64,000 nucleotides of DNA from Tellurirhabdus bombi (GCF_021484805.1 NZ_CP090557.1:186001-250000); one strand, 5' to 3'. Shown: positions 44,443-53,786, counted from the stretch's first letter. Numbers and translations: made by a program. Notes: a model not told the origin generated them from the letters alone.

Positions 44443-44471
44443 AAAAAAATAACCCCGGTTTTGCCGGGGTT
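44443..44471 (-). terminator. Intrinsic terminator of the regulator-kinase operon
   Basis: On the minus strand an 8-bp stem (aaccccgg with ccggggtt) with a 5-base loop is followed by attttttt. Confidence 0.88.
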
Positions 44472-44505
44472 ACATGATTATTTTTAAAGCTACTATCTCT
44501 TTTAT

Positions 44506-46041
44506 TTAACAGGGAAGAATAAGCCGAAAGGTAGTTCCAACACCCATGGTGCTTTCCACTTCGATTGACCCGCGGTGACTATTAACGATATTCTGGGTTG
44601 CGGTTAAGCCTAGCCCCATACCACCTTGTTTGCCCGTAAAGAACGGATCGAACAGGCGCTTCCGGTTCTCCTCCGAAATACCAGCCCCGTTGTCTTCTAC
44701 CGATACCATAACCGCGTTTTCGTTGAGAACCGTCGTCTTGATTTTCAGGATGCCTTTCCCTTCTTCCATGGCCTCCACAGCGTTGATCAGGATATTGACC
44801 AGCGCGGTCTTGAATGGTTCTTTATCCAGCGGAATAATGGTTGGCTCGGTCGTGTAGTCCGTGATTAACTGCATGCCCTTCAGCTTCAATCGGTCATTGA
44901 CCAGATGCAGGGTTTCCTGCACGGCTTCGTTCAGATCATCAGGCTGAAGAACCAGATCACGTGGTTTCGACGAATTAAGCATCTCGGTAATCAGCTGCCC
45001 GATCCGCTCGGCATTTCGCCGGATAATATCAGTATAAAGGGTCAAAACGGGATCATCCGGTGGCAAATCATCTTTGAGCTGCTCCAATGCCATGTTCACG
45101 TTTGTCAGCGGATTCCGCACTTCGTGTGCAATACTCCGGGCAATGCTTCCGGTCATGGACAGTTTTTCGGCAACCAACAAATCGCGCTGGGCCTTTTTTT
45201 GCTGCGTTATATCCCGAAAAATTCCCTGATACAGACTTACCTCGCCCGATTTGTCCGTTACAGCCACCGCCGATAAAAGGCAGTCAATCTTATGACCATC
45301 GCGACTCAGCAACGTCACCTCTACGTCTTTTAGCTGTCCAGTTTCTTCCAGATTTTTCTGGCTTATCTCGTAAAGCTCTGGCTTTTCGAACAACAGGCGC
45401 GGCACCTGGCCACAAAGTTCCTGCTGTGAATAGCCCGTTAAACGTTCTAGAGCCGGATTCGCTTCCTGAATAATCATCTGTAGATCCGTCACGAAAATAG
45501 CATCAATCGACCGCTCAAAGAGCGAACGGTATTTACTTTCCTTGTCGGCTACTTCACCCATCGTTTCGGCCTGCCGAACGGCGTAGCGAATGCTTCGCCC
45601 CAGCAGTTGGGCGTCAATCCGGCCTTTAACGAGGTAATCGGCGGCCCCCAGTTTAAGGGCCGAATAATCAATTTCTACATCATCTTGCCCGGTTAGCAAA
45701 ATCATCGGCGCCTGGCAACCTGCTTTGAAAGCCTCCTGGATCAGTTCGATACCAGTTCGTTCGCCCAATCGGTAATCAATCAGAAAAACGTCGTAGTCTT
45801 TACTACAGGCGCATTTGAGCGCTTCGTTAAATTCCGTAACCCAATCAAGCTGTATGTTGGCATTATCACGCGATGAAACGAGTGTTTTGGTTAACACATA
45901 GTCGTCTTCATCATCTTCTACAAGCAAAACCCGGATGGGCTTTTCGGTCGATTTATCGGCTTGAGTCGTCAGGTAAGGAAACGGTGTCAATCCAGTACTT
46001 TTTGATAGTTTTTGTAATTTCAAGTAAGGTGCTGAAATCAA
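44506..46041 (-). CDS. Receiver-PAS-histidine kinase
   Basis: The protein, up to 511 residues, begins with a receiver domain (VLLVEDDEDD, phospho-acceptor D89 in VFLIDYRLG, Lys in YLVKGR), then a PAS domain (about 160-280), a HisKA H-box with H306 in SIAHEVRNPLTNVN, and an HATPase domain (NILINAVEAME, DNGAGISEEN, GGMGLGLTATQNIV). The kinase may be switched by phosphorylation of its own receiver. No ATG precedes the receiver: the frame opens with TTG 46041, inside the upstream regulator gene, and a second TTG lies at 45990. Coupled translation is likely. Confidence 0.92.
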   Translation of the reverse strand: MISAPYLKLQKLSKSTGLTPFPYLTTQADKSTEKPIRVLLVEDDEDDYVLTKTLVSSRDNANIQLDWVTEFNEALKCACSKDYDVFLIDYRLGERTGIELIQEAFKAGCQAPMILLTGQDDVEIDYSALKLGAADYLVKGRIDAQLLGRSIRYAVRQAETMGEVADKESKYRSLFERSIDAIFVTDLQMIIQEANPALERLTGYSQQELCGQVPRLLFEKPELYEISQKNLEETGQLKDVEVTLLSRDGHKIDCLLSAVAVTDKSGEVSLYQGIFRDITQQKKAQRDLLVAEKLSMTGSIARSIAHEVRNPLTNVNMALEQLKDDLPPDDPVLTLYTDIIRRNAERIGQLITEMLNSSKPRDLVLQPDDLNEAVQETLHLVNDRLKLKGMQLITDYTTEPTIIPLDKEPFKTALVNILINAVEAMEEGKGILKIKTTVLNENAVMVSVEDNGAGISEENRKRLFDPFFTGKQGGMGLGLTATQNIVNSHRGSIEVESTMGVGTTFRLILPC

Positions 46042-46402
46042 ACGGCTTGGAGATGTATGAACTCACGCCCAGGTCATAAGTGCGGAGAATATCTTCCTCG
46101 GCCGTAGAAGTTGTCAATACAACGATCGGAATTTGCCGTAATTGTTCGTTCTCTTTTATTTCCCGCAGTGCCTGCACCCCATTTTTCCGGGGCATATTCA
46201 AATCCAGGATAATTAAACTTGGCCGGGGGGCGTCTTCAAACGGGGGCTTCTGGTATAAATATTCTAGGAGTTCCTCCCCGTCCTCCACAAAATAAAGCTT
46301 CGATTCAAGCTGAGCTTTCTGAAATGCCTTCTCTAGCAATAATCGATCATCAGCGTCGTCGTCGGCAATCAGTATACTTGTTCTATGTTGCTTGAGAGCC
46401 AT
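45953..46402 (-). CDS. Single-domain response regulator (Rcp1-like)
   Basis: The 149-residue protein is a stand-alone receiver with the insertion typical of Rcp1-like regulators (YQKPPFEDAPRPSLIILDLNMP). The acidic cluster is in ADDDADD, the phospho-acceptor is D67, and the Lys is in YISKPFDF. It has no output domain, so it probably relays phosphate to or from the overlapping downstream kinase. The 3' end overlaps the kinase frame by up to 89 bases. Confidence 0.94.
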   Translation of the reverse strand: MALKQHRTSILIADDDADDRLLLEKAFQKAQLESKLYFVEDGEELLEYLYQKPPFEDAPRPSLIILDLNMPRKNGVQALREIKENEQLRQIPIVVLTTSTAEEDILRTYDLGVSSYISKPFDFSTLLEITKTIKKYWIDTVSLPDDSSR

Positions 46403-46670
46403 TCTTTTTTTAGAAGATAAGGATAAAACCGCCCTAAATAAAAGGCTTTATTATCTGCAAAACAAACAATAAATATACTCGTGAGCGGCACAAACTGTTT
46501 GAAAATATTATTCTCTCAACAGATATTGGTTTAAAGATATTGTCATTTAAAAAGAATCCAAAGCCCTGCTGTTCATCTGGCTTTCTAAGCAGCATTAATT
46601 GATTAAATACTATTTAATTTCACCGAATCAGTAAATTTATCCCAGCTAATCACAATTTCATTTGTTTATT

Positions 46671-48707
46671 ATGAATCTTCACAAAACCACCCTTCTGGCA
46701 GGAATAGGTTTGTGCCTGCTCGGAGCCTGCAAGGACAAGAAGGAAGAAGCAAGCCGAACTGTTTTCTTCGACAAAGCAGGCATGGACACCACTGTTGTTC
46801 CTGGTAACGATTTCTTTTCCTATGCCAACGGAGGCTGGGTTAAAAACACGCCTATTCCCGGCGATCAAACCGGTTGGGGCTCTTTTTATACGCTGTATCA
46901 GGAGAATCAGAAGAAAACCAGAACCCTGCTGGAAAGAGCCGCAGCAGCCAAGGCCGACAAGGGAAGCATTGAACAAAAAGTGGGTGATTTTTACGCCAGC
47001 GGCATGGATACCGTTACCATTGAAAAGCTGGCTTATGAACCACTGAAACCAGAACTGGCCAAAATAGCCGCCCTCAAGGATTACAAACAAGTGCTCAATT
47101 ACCTGGCCGCCGATGAGACCAACCGGGGCGGGGCTTTGTTTGGAATGTATATTGGTCCGGATGATCGCCGAAGCAACCTGAACCGAATGAATTTTTCGCA
47201 GGCGGGACTGAGCTTACCCGAGCGGGAATACTACTTCAAAACAGACGAGGAAACTAAAAAAGTACGCACGGCTTTTGTGCGTTACATCACAAAACTATTT
47301 ACGTTAACAGGCTTAGATTCGGTAGCTTCCCAGAAAAAAGCAGATGCTATTCTGGCTTTTGAAACGGCCATCGCCAAATCACACAAGGCCCCGGCGGACC
47401 TGCGCGATCCCATCAAAAATTACCATAAATATTCGGTTGCCGAGTTAACAAAACTTACTCCCAACATCGACTGGAAGCCCTTCCTGGCCACCATGACCGC
47501 AAAAACGGACACCGTGCTGGTTGGGCAACCCGAGTACTATCAGGCGCTGAGCAGCTTATTGGCGACAACACCCATCGAGGTGATCAAAGACAAACTGGCC
47601 TTTAACTTCATCGACGACAACGCTTCGCTACTGAGCGCACCTTTTGTTCAGGCGCGTTTTGAGTTCAAAGGGAAAATCCTGAGCGGACAACAACAATTGA
47701 GCGAGCGCTGGAAACGCGTTGCCGACAATACGGATACTTATTTAGGCGAACTTCTAGGCCAGTCGTGGGTAAAAGAATATTTTACGCCGGAAGCAAAAGA
47801 GCGCATGCTAACGTTGGTGAATAACCTCCAGAAAGCCTACCGCACCCGCATTGAAAAGCTGGATTGGATGTCGGAAGAAACCAAGAAAATTGCGTTGGTG
47901 AAGCTGGATGACATCATCAAGAAAATTGGCTATCCAGATAAGTGGAAAGATTATTCGGATGTGGACATCAACCGCAATGACTATTTTGGTAACGTACAGC
48001 GCGCCCGCAAACACGAATGGAAAGAAAGTTTAGGCAAAGTGGAGAAAGAAGTTGATAAGACAGAATGGCAAATGACCCCGCCAACCGTTAATGCCTACGC
48101 TAATCCAACCTTTAACGAAATCGTTTTCCCAGCGGGTATTTTGCAGTTTCCTTTCTTTGATAAAGACGCCGACGACGCCATTAATTACGGCGGAATTGGC
48201 ATGGTTATCGGCCACGAAATGACCCACTTGTTCGACGACCAGGGCCGACAATACGACCCGAAAGGTAACTTGCGCGACTGGTGGAAAAAAGAAGATGCCG
48301 ACAAGTTTACAACCAAGACCAATCAGGTCGTTGATCAGTACAACAAATACACGGTTCTGAATAACTTAAACCTGAACGGCCGCCTGACATTAGGCGAAAA
48401 CCTGGCTGATTTGGGTGGTTTGGCCATTTCTTACGATGCGTTTAAGCTAACAGAGCAAGGCAAGAGCAACGAAAAAATCGACGGTTTCACCCCAGATCAA
48501 CGGTTCTTCCTGGGTTATGCGCAAATCTGGCGGTCTAAAATTCGGGATGAAGCACAGCGCGTGCGCGTTCAAACGGATCCGCATTCACCGGCTAAGTTCC
48601 GCGTTAATGGTCCTCTGACTAATTTTGCGCCGTTCTACCGGGCATTTAATGTGCAGTCGGGTCAGCGCCTGTATAAACCCGAAGTTGATCAAACCAGAGT
48701 TTGGTAA
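46671..48707 (+). CDS. M13 family metallopeptidase, lipoprotein
   Basis: This neprilysin/PepO-type zinc peptidase of 678 residues starts at ATG 46671 with a lipoprotein signal (LLAGIGLCLLGAC), so it is likely anchored in the envelope and degrades peptides. The N-terminal M13 domain begins at VVPGNDFFSYANGGWVKN. The zinc site is HEMTH at 515-519 with the third ligand Glu in ENLADLGG. The conserved substrate-binding NAYANPTFNEIVFPAGILQ is present. The C-terminus ends with VW, as is common in the family. Confidence 0.95.
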   Translation: MNLHKTTLLAGIGLCLLGACKDKKEEASRTVFFDKAGMDTTVVPGNDFFSYANGGWVKNTPIPGDQTGWGSFYTLYQENQKKTRTLLERAAAAKADKGSIEQKVGDFYASGMDTVTIEKLAYEPLKPELAKIAALKDYKQVLNYLAADETNRGGALFGMYIGPDDRRSNLNRMNFSQAGLSLPEREYYFKTDEETKKVRTAFVRYITKLFTLTGLDSVASQKKADAILAFETAIAKSHKAPADLRDPIKNYHKYSVAELTKLTPNIDWKPFLATMTAKTDTVLVGQPEYYQALSSLLATTPIEVIKDKLAFNFIDDNASLLSAPFVQARFEFKGKILSGQQQLSERWKRVADNTDTYLGELLGQSWVKEYFTPEAKERMLTLVNNLQKAYRTRIEKLDWMSEETKKIALVKLDDIIKKIGYPDKWKDYSDVDINRNDYFGNVQRARKHEWKESLGKVEKEVDKTEWQMTPPTVNAYANPTFNEIVFPAGILQFPFFDKDADDAINYGGIGMVIGHEMTHLFDDQGRQYDPKGNLRDWWKKEDADKFTTKTNQVVDQYNKYTVLNNLNLNGRLTLGENLADLGGLAISYDAFKLTEQGKSNEKIDGFTPDQRFFLGYAQIWRSKIRDEAQRVRVQTDPHSPAKFRVNGPLTNFAPFYRAFNVQSGQRLYKPEVDQTRVW

Positions 48708-48729
48708 GTATACTGCCCTTTAAAAGTTT

Positions 48730-48758
48730 GAAGCGAGCCCGATAGGCTCGCTTCATTT
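48730..48758. terminator. Terminator between the peptidase and beta-barrel genes
   Basis: A 10-bp stem (gaagcgagcc with ggctcgcttc) and a 5-base loop is followed by atttgttt on the plus strand; the minus strand also has T-rich sequence after it. Confidence 0.8.
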
Positions 48759-48760
48759 GT

Positions 48761-49537
48761 TTAATTTCTATTGCGCCGCGACATAACGTGGTATACAACA
48801 CCTAATTTTATTTGCGGCCCCCGGTTGCGGCCCGCAAACTCGGGCGTTTTGTCGTAGTAATTGTGGTCGTACATCAGTTCTAAGTCGAGCGATCGGGTAG
48901 CCTGCAAGGCAGCCCCAATACCCAGATTAATGCTACTGAAGCCCCGGCGGTCATCTGCATCAACTACGCTGCTACGATAGCGGCCAAGGCTTAATCCACC
49001 TTCACCAAAGACAGCCAGCCGAGTTCGAAACGGGTAATACCGCACAAAAGGTCCACCCTGGGTAGCCCGATAACTGGTTGACAAACGATCTTCAAACGCT
49101 AGTTTTAACCCTACGGCTAGTCCGTTTTGTATGAAATAACCAAGACGTGGGTTTAATACTATATAGCCGCCCTGTTGGTCGGCTAAGCCAAAGCCCAAGT
49201 TTAGGCCGCCAAAAAAGCCTCCGCGCCCATACCACCCGCCTTCGTCGGTATTCGTGCGACGACTACGATCTCTATCATAGCGGTCACGATCATTGTCGCG
49301 ATACCGGTCATAATCGCGGTCTGATCGTCTCCGATCCCGATCGTTGTCGGTATTCCGAAAGCCCCGTTCAACTTCTCGGGATGCATCACTGGCTTCCCGA
49401 CTCGCTTCACGAAGCTCACGGCGTGTCGTATCGCCTGCTATCTGGGTTTGCTGTTCGGTTGTTTCCTGCGCGTAAACAGCCGAAGAAAAAGCGGCCAGCA
49501 GAAACAAAGTATGGTTCAATTGCACAAATCGGTTCAT
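48761..49537 (-). CDS. Outer-membrane beta-barrel protein with Arg-Asp-rich linker
   Basis: The 258-residue protein starts at ATG 49537 with a signal peptide ending SSAVYAQ. Residues about 33-60 are helical (REASREASDASREVERG), and about 61-95 are a striking tract of Arg, Asp, Tyr and Asn (DNDRDRRRSDRDYDRYR). A C-terminal beta-barrel follows from about 100 (GGLNLGFGLADQ, GLAVGLKLAFEDR, LAVFGEGGLSLG, SINLGIGAALQA, IKLGVVYHV). It resembles OmpW/OprF-like porin-type barrels in shape. Function is unknown. Confidence 0.82.
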   Translation of the reverse strand: MNRFVQLNHTLFLLAAFSSAVYAQETTEQQTQIAGDTTRRELREASREASDASREVERGFRNTDNDRDRRRSDRDYDRYRDNDRDRYDRDRSRRTNTDEGGWYGRGGFFGGLNLGFGLADQQGGYIVLNPRLGYFIQNGLAVGLKLAFEDRLSTSYRATQGGPFVRYYPFRTRLAVFGEGGLSLGRYRSSVVDADDRRGFSSINLGIGAALQATRSLDLELMYDHNYYDKTPEFAGRNRGPQIKLGVVYHVMSRRNRN

Positions 49538-49607
49538 AAACGTTGAGTCCTTAATTCTGTAGGTAGAACCGATTAAACCCAAAAATGTTGACTTCTGGAA
49601 AAGCAAA

Positions 49608-49655
49608 CGAGTCGGCAGAGACTCGGAATACTGTCCCGCCGCCCCTGCCGACTCG
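49608..49655 (-). terminator. Intrinsic terminator of the serine operon
   Basis: An 11-bp perfect stem (cgagtcggcag with ctgccgactcg) is followed on the minus strand by tttgcttttcc. Confidence 0.78.
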
Positions 49656-49676
49656 CTGATAATCTGTAGATTTGCG

Positions 49677-50756
49677 TTAACCGATTTTTTGTAGTACGTC
49701 TAACAGCTGCTGCACCTGTTCAGCCGAAGTAGCCGGAAAGTTGGCAATTCGGATTTGCGAATCCTTGAACTTGCCGTAACCGCTTCCGATCACCATCCCC
49801 GCTTTTTTCACCTCGGCAATCACATTTGCCGACGACTGGATGGTGTTCGCAACAACAACCGTCCGCGACCGGTGCCGATCTTCCTTCACGAAAGGCTCAT
49901 AGGCGGAGTGGCTTTCGATGAACTTGTAGATCATTTTGGCTTTTTCTTCTGTATCCCGGCGCACGTTATCAATGCCGATGCGGTTCAGGTCTTCAGCCAC
50001 TTTACCCAACAGGTAGATAAAGAGTACGTTCGGCGTAGCGGGGGTTTCGTAGGTCTGGTAAAACTTCCAAAGCGTCGGCAAGTCGTGATGGGCACCAATA
50101 TTCTGGTCTGCTTTTTTAAGCTGTTCGGCTCTTTCCAGCAGCTTTTCGCTTGCGATCCAGACGCCCAAACCAGCGGGCAGACCAAATGCTTTCTGAACGG
50201 AAAAATAAGCGGAATCAATCAACGAATAATCCAGATCCGGGTATGGCGCCGACGACACCATATCCACCGCAAACAGCTTCTTGGAATAGCTGCGTTTCAG
50301 TTTGTGAATATCGACCGTCCGCAGTTGTACCCCGGCACTGGTTTCATTGTGCGTTAAAGCAACCAATTCGGCGTATTCCGGTACTTCTACTTCGCTGTAG
50401 TCGAAGCCTTCCCCTAAGGGTTTTTCCTGCTTATGCGCAAATTTTCCCAGGGCCAGCGCGTAGTCGTAACATTTCTTCGAGAAAGAGCCATTGACCAAAT
50501 GAAAACTTTCGTGCTCGACGCAATTCAGCGCCAGGCGTTCCCAAATTTCCGAGGCCGAGCCCGTAAAGAAAATGCCGTGCGTTTCGGGAATTGCCATCAA
50601 CTCCCGCAGTTGTTCAACCGTAAAGCGGTAAATGTCCCGAAACTTCTGACTCCGGTGCGATATAGATCCAATCTGCTCATTCATTGCGGTTTGCAAATGC
50701 TGAGTAACAGTATGATACAATTCGGCAGGGCCAGCCGTGAAGTAAATTTGTTTCAT
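49677..50756 (-). CDS. serC: Class V aminotransferase, probable phosphoserine aminotransferase
   Basis: This PLP enzyme of 359 residues most likely makes phosphoserine from 3-phosphohydroxypyruvate and glutamate. The N-terminus IYFTAGPAELY and the SISHRSQKFRDIY segment fit SerC-type class V proteins, and the PLP lysine is K189 in YFSVQKAFGLPAG. It is shorter than, and clearly diverged from, Escherichia coli SerC. The assignment rests mainly on its place directly after the SerB-SerA fusion gene. Confidence 0.85.
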   Translation of the reverse strand: MKQIYFTAGPAELYHTVTQHLQTAMNEQIGSISHRSQKFRDIYRFTVEQLRELMAIPETHGIFFTGSASEIWERLALNCVEHESFHLVNGSFSKKCYDYALALGKFAHKQEKPLGEGFDYSEVEVPEYAELVALTHNETSAGVQLRTVDIHKLKRSYSKKLFAVDMVSSAPYPDLDYSLIDSAYFSVQKAFGLPAGLGVWIASEKLLERAEQLKKADQNIGAHHDLPTLWKFYQTYETPATPNVLFIYLLGKVAEDLNRIGIDNVRRDTEEKAKMIYKFIESHSAYEPFVKEDRHRSRTVVVANTIQSSANVIAEVKKAGMVIGSGYGKFKDSQIRIANFPATSAEQVQQLLDVLQKIG

Positions 50757-50825
50757 GATGCAGGTAGCTTTCCTTATTCCCTTTTCTGAGTGGCCAGCAA
50801 AAAGAGAGCAAGGTATATTTTAAAA

Positions 50826-50850
50826 TCCCTCCCCAGGTTTTGGAGAGGGA
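50826..50850 (-). terminator. Hairpin between serA fusion and serC
   Basis: A 9-bp stem with one G-U pair (tccctcccc with ggagaggga) is followed on the minus strand by attttaaaat. It could partly terminate transcription between the two serine genes. Confidence 0.45.
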
Positions 50851-50863
50851 CTAAGTGATGTTT

Positions 50864-52768
50864 TTAATATAACAACCGAAACTTAATCGTATGATCGATG
50901 TCGCGCAGTTCCTTAATTACGTCGTTTGAGTAACTCTTTGATATATCCGTAATTACGTATCCGATTTGCTCCGTCGTTTTCAGGTATTGCCCTTTAATAT
51001 TGATGTGATATTTGGCGAAAATCGAGTTGATGTTTGCCAGAATACCCGGAACATTTTTGTGAATATGCAGCAGGCGGTGCGAATCTTTCAGCAAAGGAAG
51101 TTGCAAATCCGGGAAGTTAACACTGCCGTAGGTTGAGCCATTATTGATGTATTCGAGCAGTTTCCCCGGCACAAAAGTCCCGATATTTTCCTGCGCTTCC
51201 TCCGTGCTTCCGCCGATATGAGGCGTCAGAATCACATTGGGTAAACCGCGCAACGTGTTGATAAACTCCTCGTTGTTAGTTTTTGGCTCATACGGGAACA
51301 CATCGATTCCGGCACCGACCACCTTGCCGCTCGTGATGGCTTCGGTCAGGGCTTCCACATCCACCACGTGGCCCCGCGCCAGATTCAGGAAGATTACCCC
51401 ATTTTTCATCAGGCTAAACTCGCGGTGGCTGATCAGGTTTTTATTCTCGGGCCGACCATCTACGTGCATGCTAATGAAATCGGCAATCGACAGCAGTTCA
51501 TCCAGCGTCTTGCATTTGCGGGCATTACCCAACGCCAGTTTATCCACGATGTCGTAGAAATAAACTTCCATTCCCAGCGCCTCCGCCACGACTGAAAGCT
51601 GCGTTCCGATGTTGCCGTAGCCCACCAGACCTAATTTCTTACCGCGTACCTCAAAGCTATTTTTTGCTGATTTATCCCACTGACCAACGTGCATCTGGTT
51701 GCTCTTCGGCACAATGTTGCGGACTAGCATGATGATCTCACCAATGGCGAGTTCAACCACTGAGCGCGTATTGCTGTAAGGCGCGTTGAACACGGCAATA
51801 CCCCGCTCGGTACAACCCGCCAGATCAATCTGGTTGGTCCCGATGCAGAAGGCACCGACACACATGAGCTTATTAGCGGCTTCCAGCACGCGGCTGGTTA
51901 CCTGCGTTTTAGAGCGAATCCCCAGAATATGCACATCCCGGATTTTCTCAATCAGCTCGTCTTCGTCCAGAGCACCTTTCAGAATTTCGACTTTAAAGCC
52001 TTCTTTTTCAAACAAATGCACCGCTACCGGATGGACGTTTTCCAGCAGCAGCACTCTAATGCGGCTCTTGGGATAGGATTGACTGCGGCTCAATTTATTA
52101 TGGTATAAAAAGTCATCCAGGGACGGAGCAATGTGGTCGGCTTTCTCAATCACTTTTGGCCGCATGACGTTTTCGGTAAATGCGTAGAAGCGGTTTGCCA
52201 AGCCCGATTCCTTGATTTCGTAATCGGTATAACCATCGCCCAGCACATATACATCGCCTTCTAGGTTCAGGTTGCGAATGGTTTGTACTTTGCCCCCGTT
52301 GGCCGATAGTGGATTGGCCACATCAAAACCTACAATATTTCCTTCCTCATCAAAGAGAAAGGTGTTGGCAAAAACGTTTTCTGCCTTAATGCCTAATGTC
52401 GTAACAATCGGAACGATGAACTCCTTGAACCCGTTCGAGATAATGAAAATATGGTCGGCCTGTTCGTTTAGAAATTCGCTATTTCGCAGAAAAGAATCCG
52501 AAATTTTTGTCATTAGTGTCTCAACCAGCGCGGGCAGGTGATCGCGGTGCGCTTTCAGCAATTTGAGTCGCTGCTCCAGCGACTGCGTAAGCGAAATTTC
52601 GCCCGACATGCCACGGTCTGTGATCGCTTTAATTTGATCCAGAATCCGGTCTCTCTCCCGGTCGCCAGCTAATGAAATTTCGCACAGCACATCCAGGGCC
52701 TCTACTTTCGTGAGGGTGCTGTCGAAATCAATGACAAAATAGGTTTGTTCGAGTGGTTTGGTAAGCAT
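50864..52768 (-). CDS. serA: Phosphoserine phosphatase-like / 3-phosphoglycerate dehydrogenase fusion
   Basis: The 634-residue protein joins two serine-biosynthesis enzymes. Residues 1 to about 225 form a SerB-like HAD phosphatase with all motifs: DFDST (14-18), S111 in IISNGF, K160 in NGGKVQ, and GDGYTD (177-182). Residues about 235-555 are 3-phosphoglycerate dehydrogenase: R285 in GIRSKTQ, the NAD-binding GYGNIG (383-388), R465 in LARGHVVD, E494 and the catalytic H517 in TPHIGGST. An ACT domain, the usual serine sensor, closes the protein (about 565-634). It would catalyse steps 1 and 3, with the next gene supplying step 2. It follows an alpha/beta hydrolase gene by 16 bases. Confidence 0.93.
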   Translation of the reverse strand: MLTKPLEQTYFVIDFDSTLTKVEALDVLCEISLAGDRERDRILDQIKAITDRGMSGEISLTQSLEQRLKLLKAHRDHLPALVETLMTKISDSFLRNSEFLNEQADHIFIISNGFKEFIVPIVTTLGIKAENVFANTFLFDEEGNIVGFDVANPLSANGGKVQTIRNLNLEGDVYVLGDGYTDYEIKESGLANRFYAFTENVMRPKVIEKADHIAPSLDDFLYHNKLSRSQSYPKSRIRVLLLENVHPVAVHLFEKEGFKVEILKGALDEDELIEKIRDVHILGIRSKTQVTSRVLEAANKLMCVGAFCIGTNQIDLAGCTERGIAVFNAPYSNTRSVVELAIGEIIMLVRNIVPKSNQMHVGQWDKSAKNSFEVRGKKLGLVGYGNIGTQLSVVAEALGMEVYFYDIVDKLALGNARKCKTLDELLSIADFISMHVDGRPENKNLISHREFSLMKNGVIFLNLARGHVVDVEALTEAITSGKVVGAGIDVFPYEPKTNNEEFINTLRGLPNVILTPHIGGSTEEAQENIGTFVPGKLLEYINNGSTYGSVNFPDLQLPLLKDSHRLLHIHKNVPGILANINSIFAKYHINIKGQYLKTTEQIGYVITDISKSYSNDVIKELRDIDHTIKFRLLY

Positions 52769-52784
52769 CGTGATTATTCCTCAA

Positions 52785-53786
52785 TCAAGTTGTTCTATGC
52801 GTTTTTGTCAAAAACTGTAATGCCCGTTCTTCCGACCAATAGACGTCACTGTTTGAATCATTGGGTGCAAAGCCGCAATGCCCCCCTTCCTTCGGAAATT
52901 CCATCCAGACGTGGGTTAGTTGCTGAGCCAGCTTTTCCGGGAAACATTCAGAAGCCAACATTGGGTCGTTTTTGGCATTAATAATCAATGTAGGTACAGA
53001 AATCGTGTTGAGGAAGTGTATCGAACTATTGCGGGTATAATAATCCAGCGCATCTTTGAAGCCGTGCAGCGGAGCCGTGTACCGGTCGTCAAAGTCCACA
53101 AAGGTACGAAGTTGCCGGTAGCCTTTTGTAGAAACTTTCTCTGGAAATAACTTTTCTTTCCCGGCCACTTTCAGGCGCAGGTGCTTCAGGAACCGTTGCA
53201 GGTAAACGCGGGAAAAGCCCCGGGAAATAGTCGCCGTGCTCGCCGCCAGATCCATCGGCACCGAAAAAACCACGCTTCGTTTTACCGCCGGATGAATAGC
53301 CGCGCCCTGTTCCCCCAGAAATTTCAAGGTTAAATTGCCGCCCAGACTAAAGCCAAGCAGGGAAATGTCCTGATACCCTTTAGCAACGGCGTGTGTCACA
53401 ACTTGCTCCAGATCATCGGTTGCGCCGCTGTGATAAAACCGCACCTGCCGATTCATCTCGCCGCTGCACGAGCGAAAATTCCAGGCCAGGCAATCAAATC
53501 CGTTGTTGTTCAGGTGGCGCACCATGCCCGTAATGTACTGCCGCGTTGAATCGCCTTCCAGTCCGTGCGAGAGGATAACTAATTTACTATCAGCCTTTTC
53601 TTTATTAGGAGATTGTCCGCTGGCCAGACTCCAATCAAGGTCCAGAAAGTCGTCATCGGGGGTTAAAATTCGCTCACGCTGGTAATTTACCACTACTTTG
53701 CGAAACAGCGCGGGCACGATGGTTTGCAGGTGGCCATTCCACAGGTAAGCAGGGGGACGATAATCAGATGGTTCAATCAGCGGCAT
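52785..53786 (-). CDS. YheT-like alpha/beta hydrolase
   Basis: The 333-residue protein belongs to the YheT/ABHD1-3 group of alpha/beta hydrolases. The first conserved segment reads PPAYLWNGHLQTIVPAL, the oxyanion region is SHGLEGDS, and the nucleophile is S147 in LLGFSLGGN. Candidate Asp and His partners are in NAKNDPM and EGGHCGF. Physiological substrates are unknown. I start at ATG 53786; a TTG is two codons upstream. It is the first gene of the serine operon as judged by spacing. Confidence 0.92.
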   Translation of the reverse strand: MPLIEPSDYRPPAYLWNGHLQTIVPALFRKVVVNYQRERILTPDDDFLDLDWSLASGQSPNKEKADSKLVILSHGLEGDSTRQYITGMVRHLNNNGFDCLAWNFRSCSGEMNRQVRFYHSGATDDLEQVVTHAVAKGYQDISLLGFSLGGNLTLKFLGEQGAAIHPAVKRSVVFSVPMDLAASTATISRGFSRVYLQRFLKHLRLKVAGKEKLFPEKVSTKGYRQLRTFVDFDDRYTAPLHGFKDALDYYTRNSSIHFLNTISVPTLIINAKNDPMLASECFPEKLAQQLTHVWMEFPKEGGHCGFAPNDSNSDVYWSEERALQFLTKTHRTT

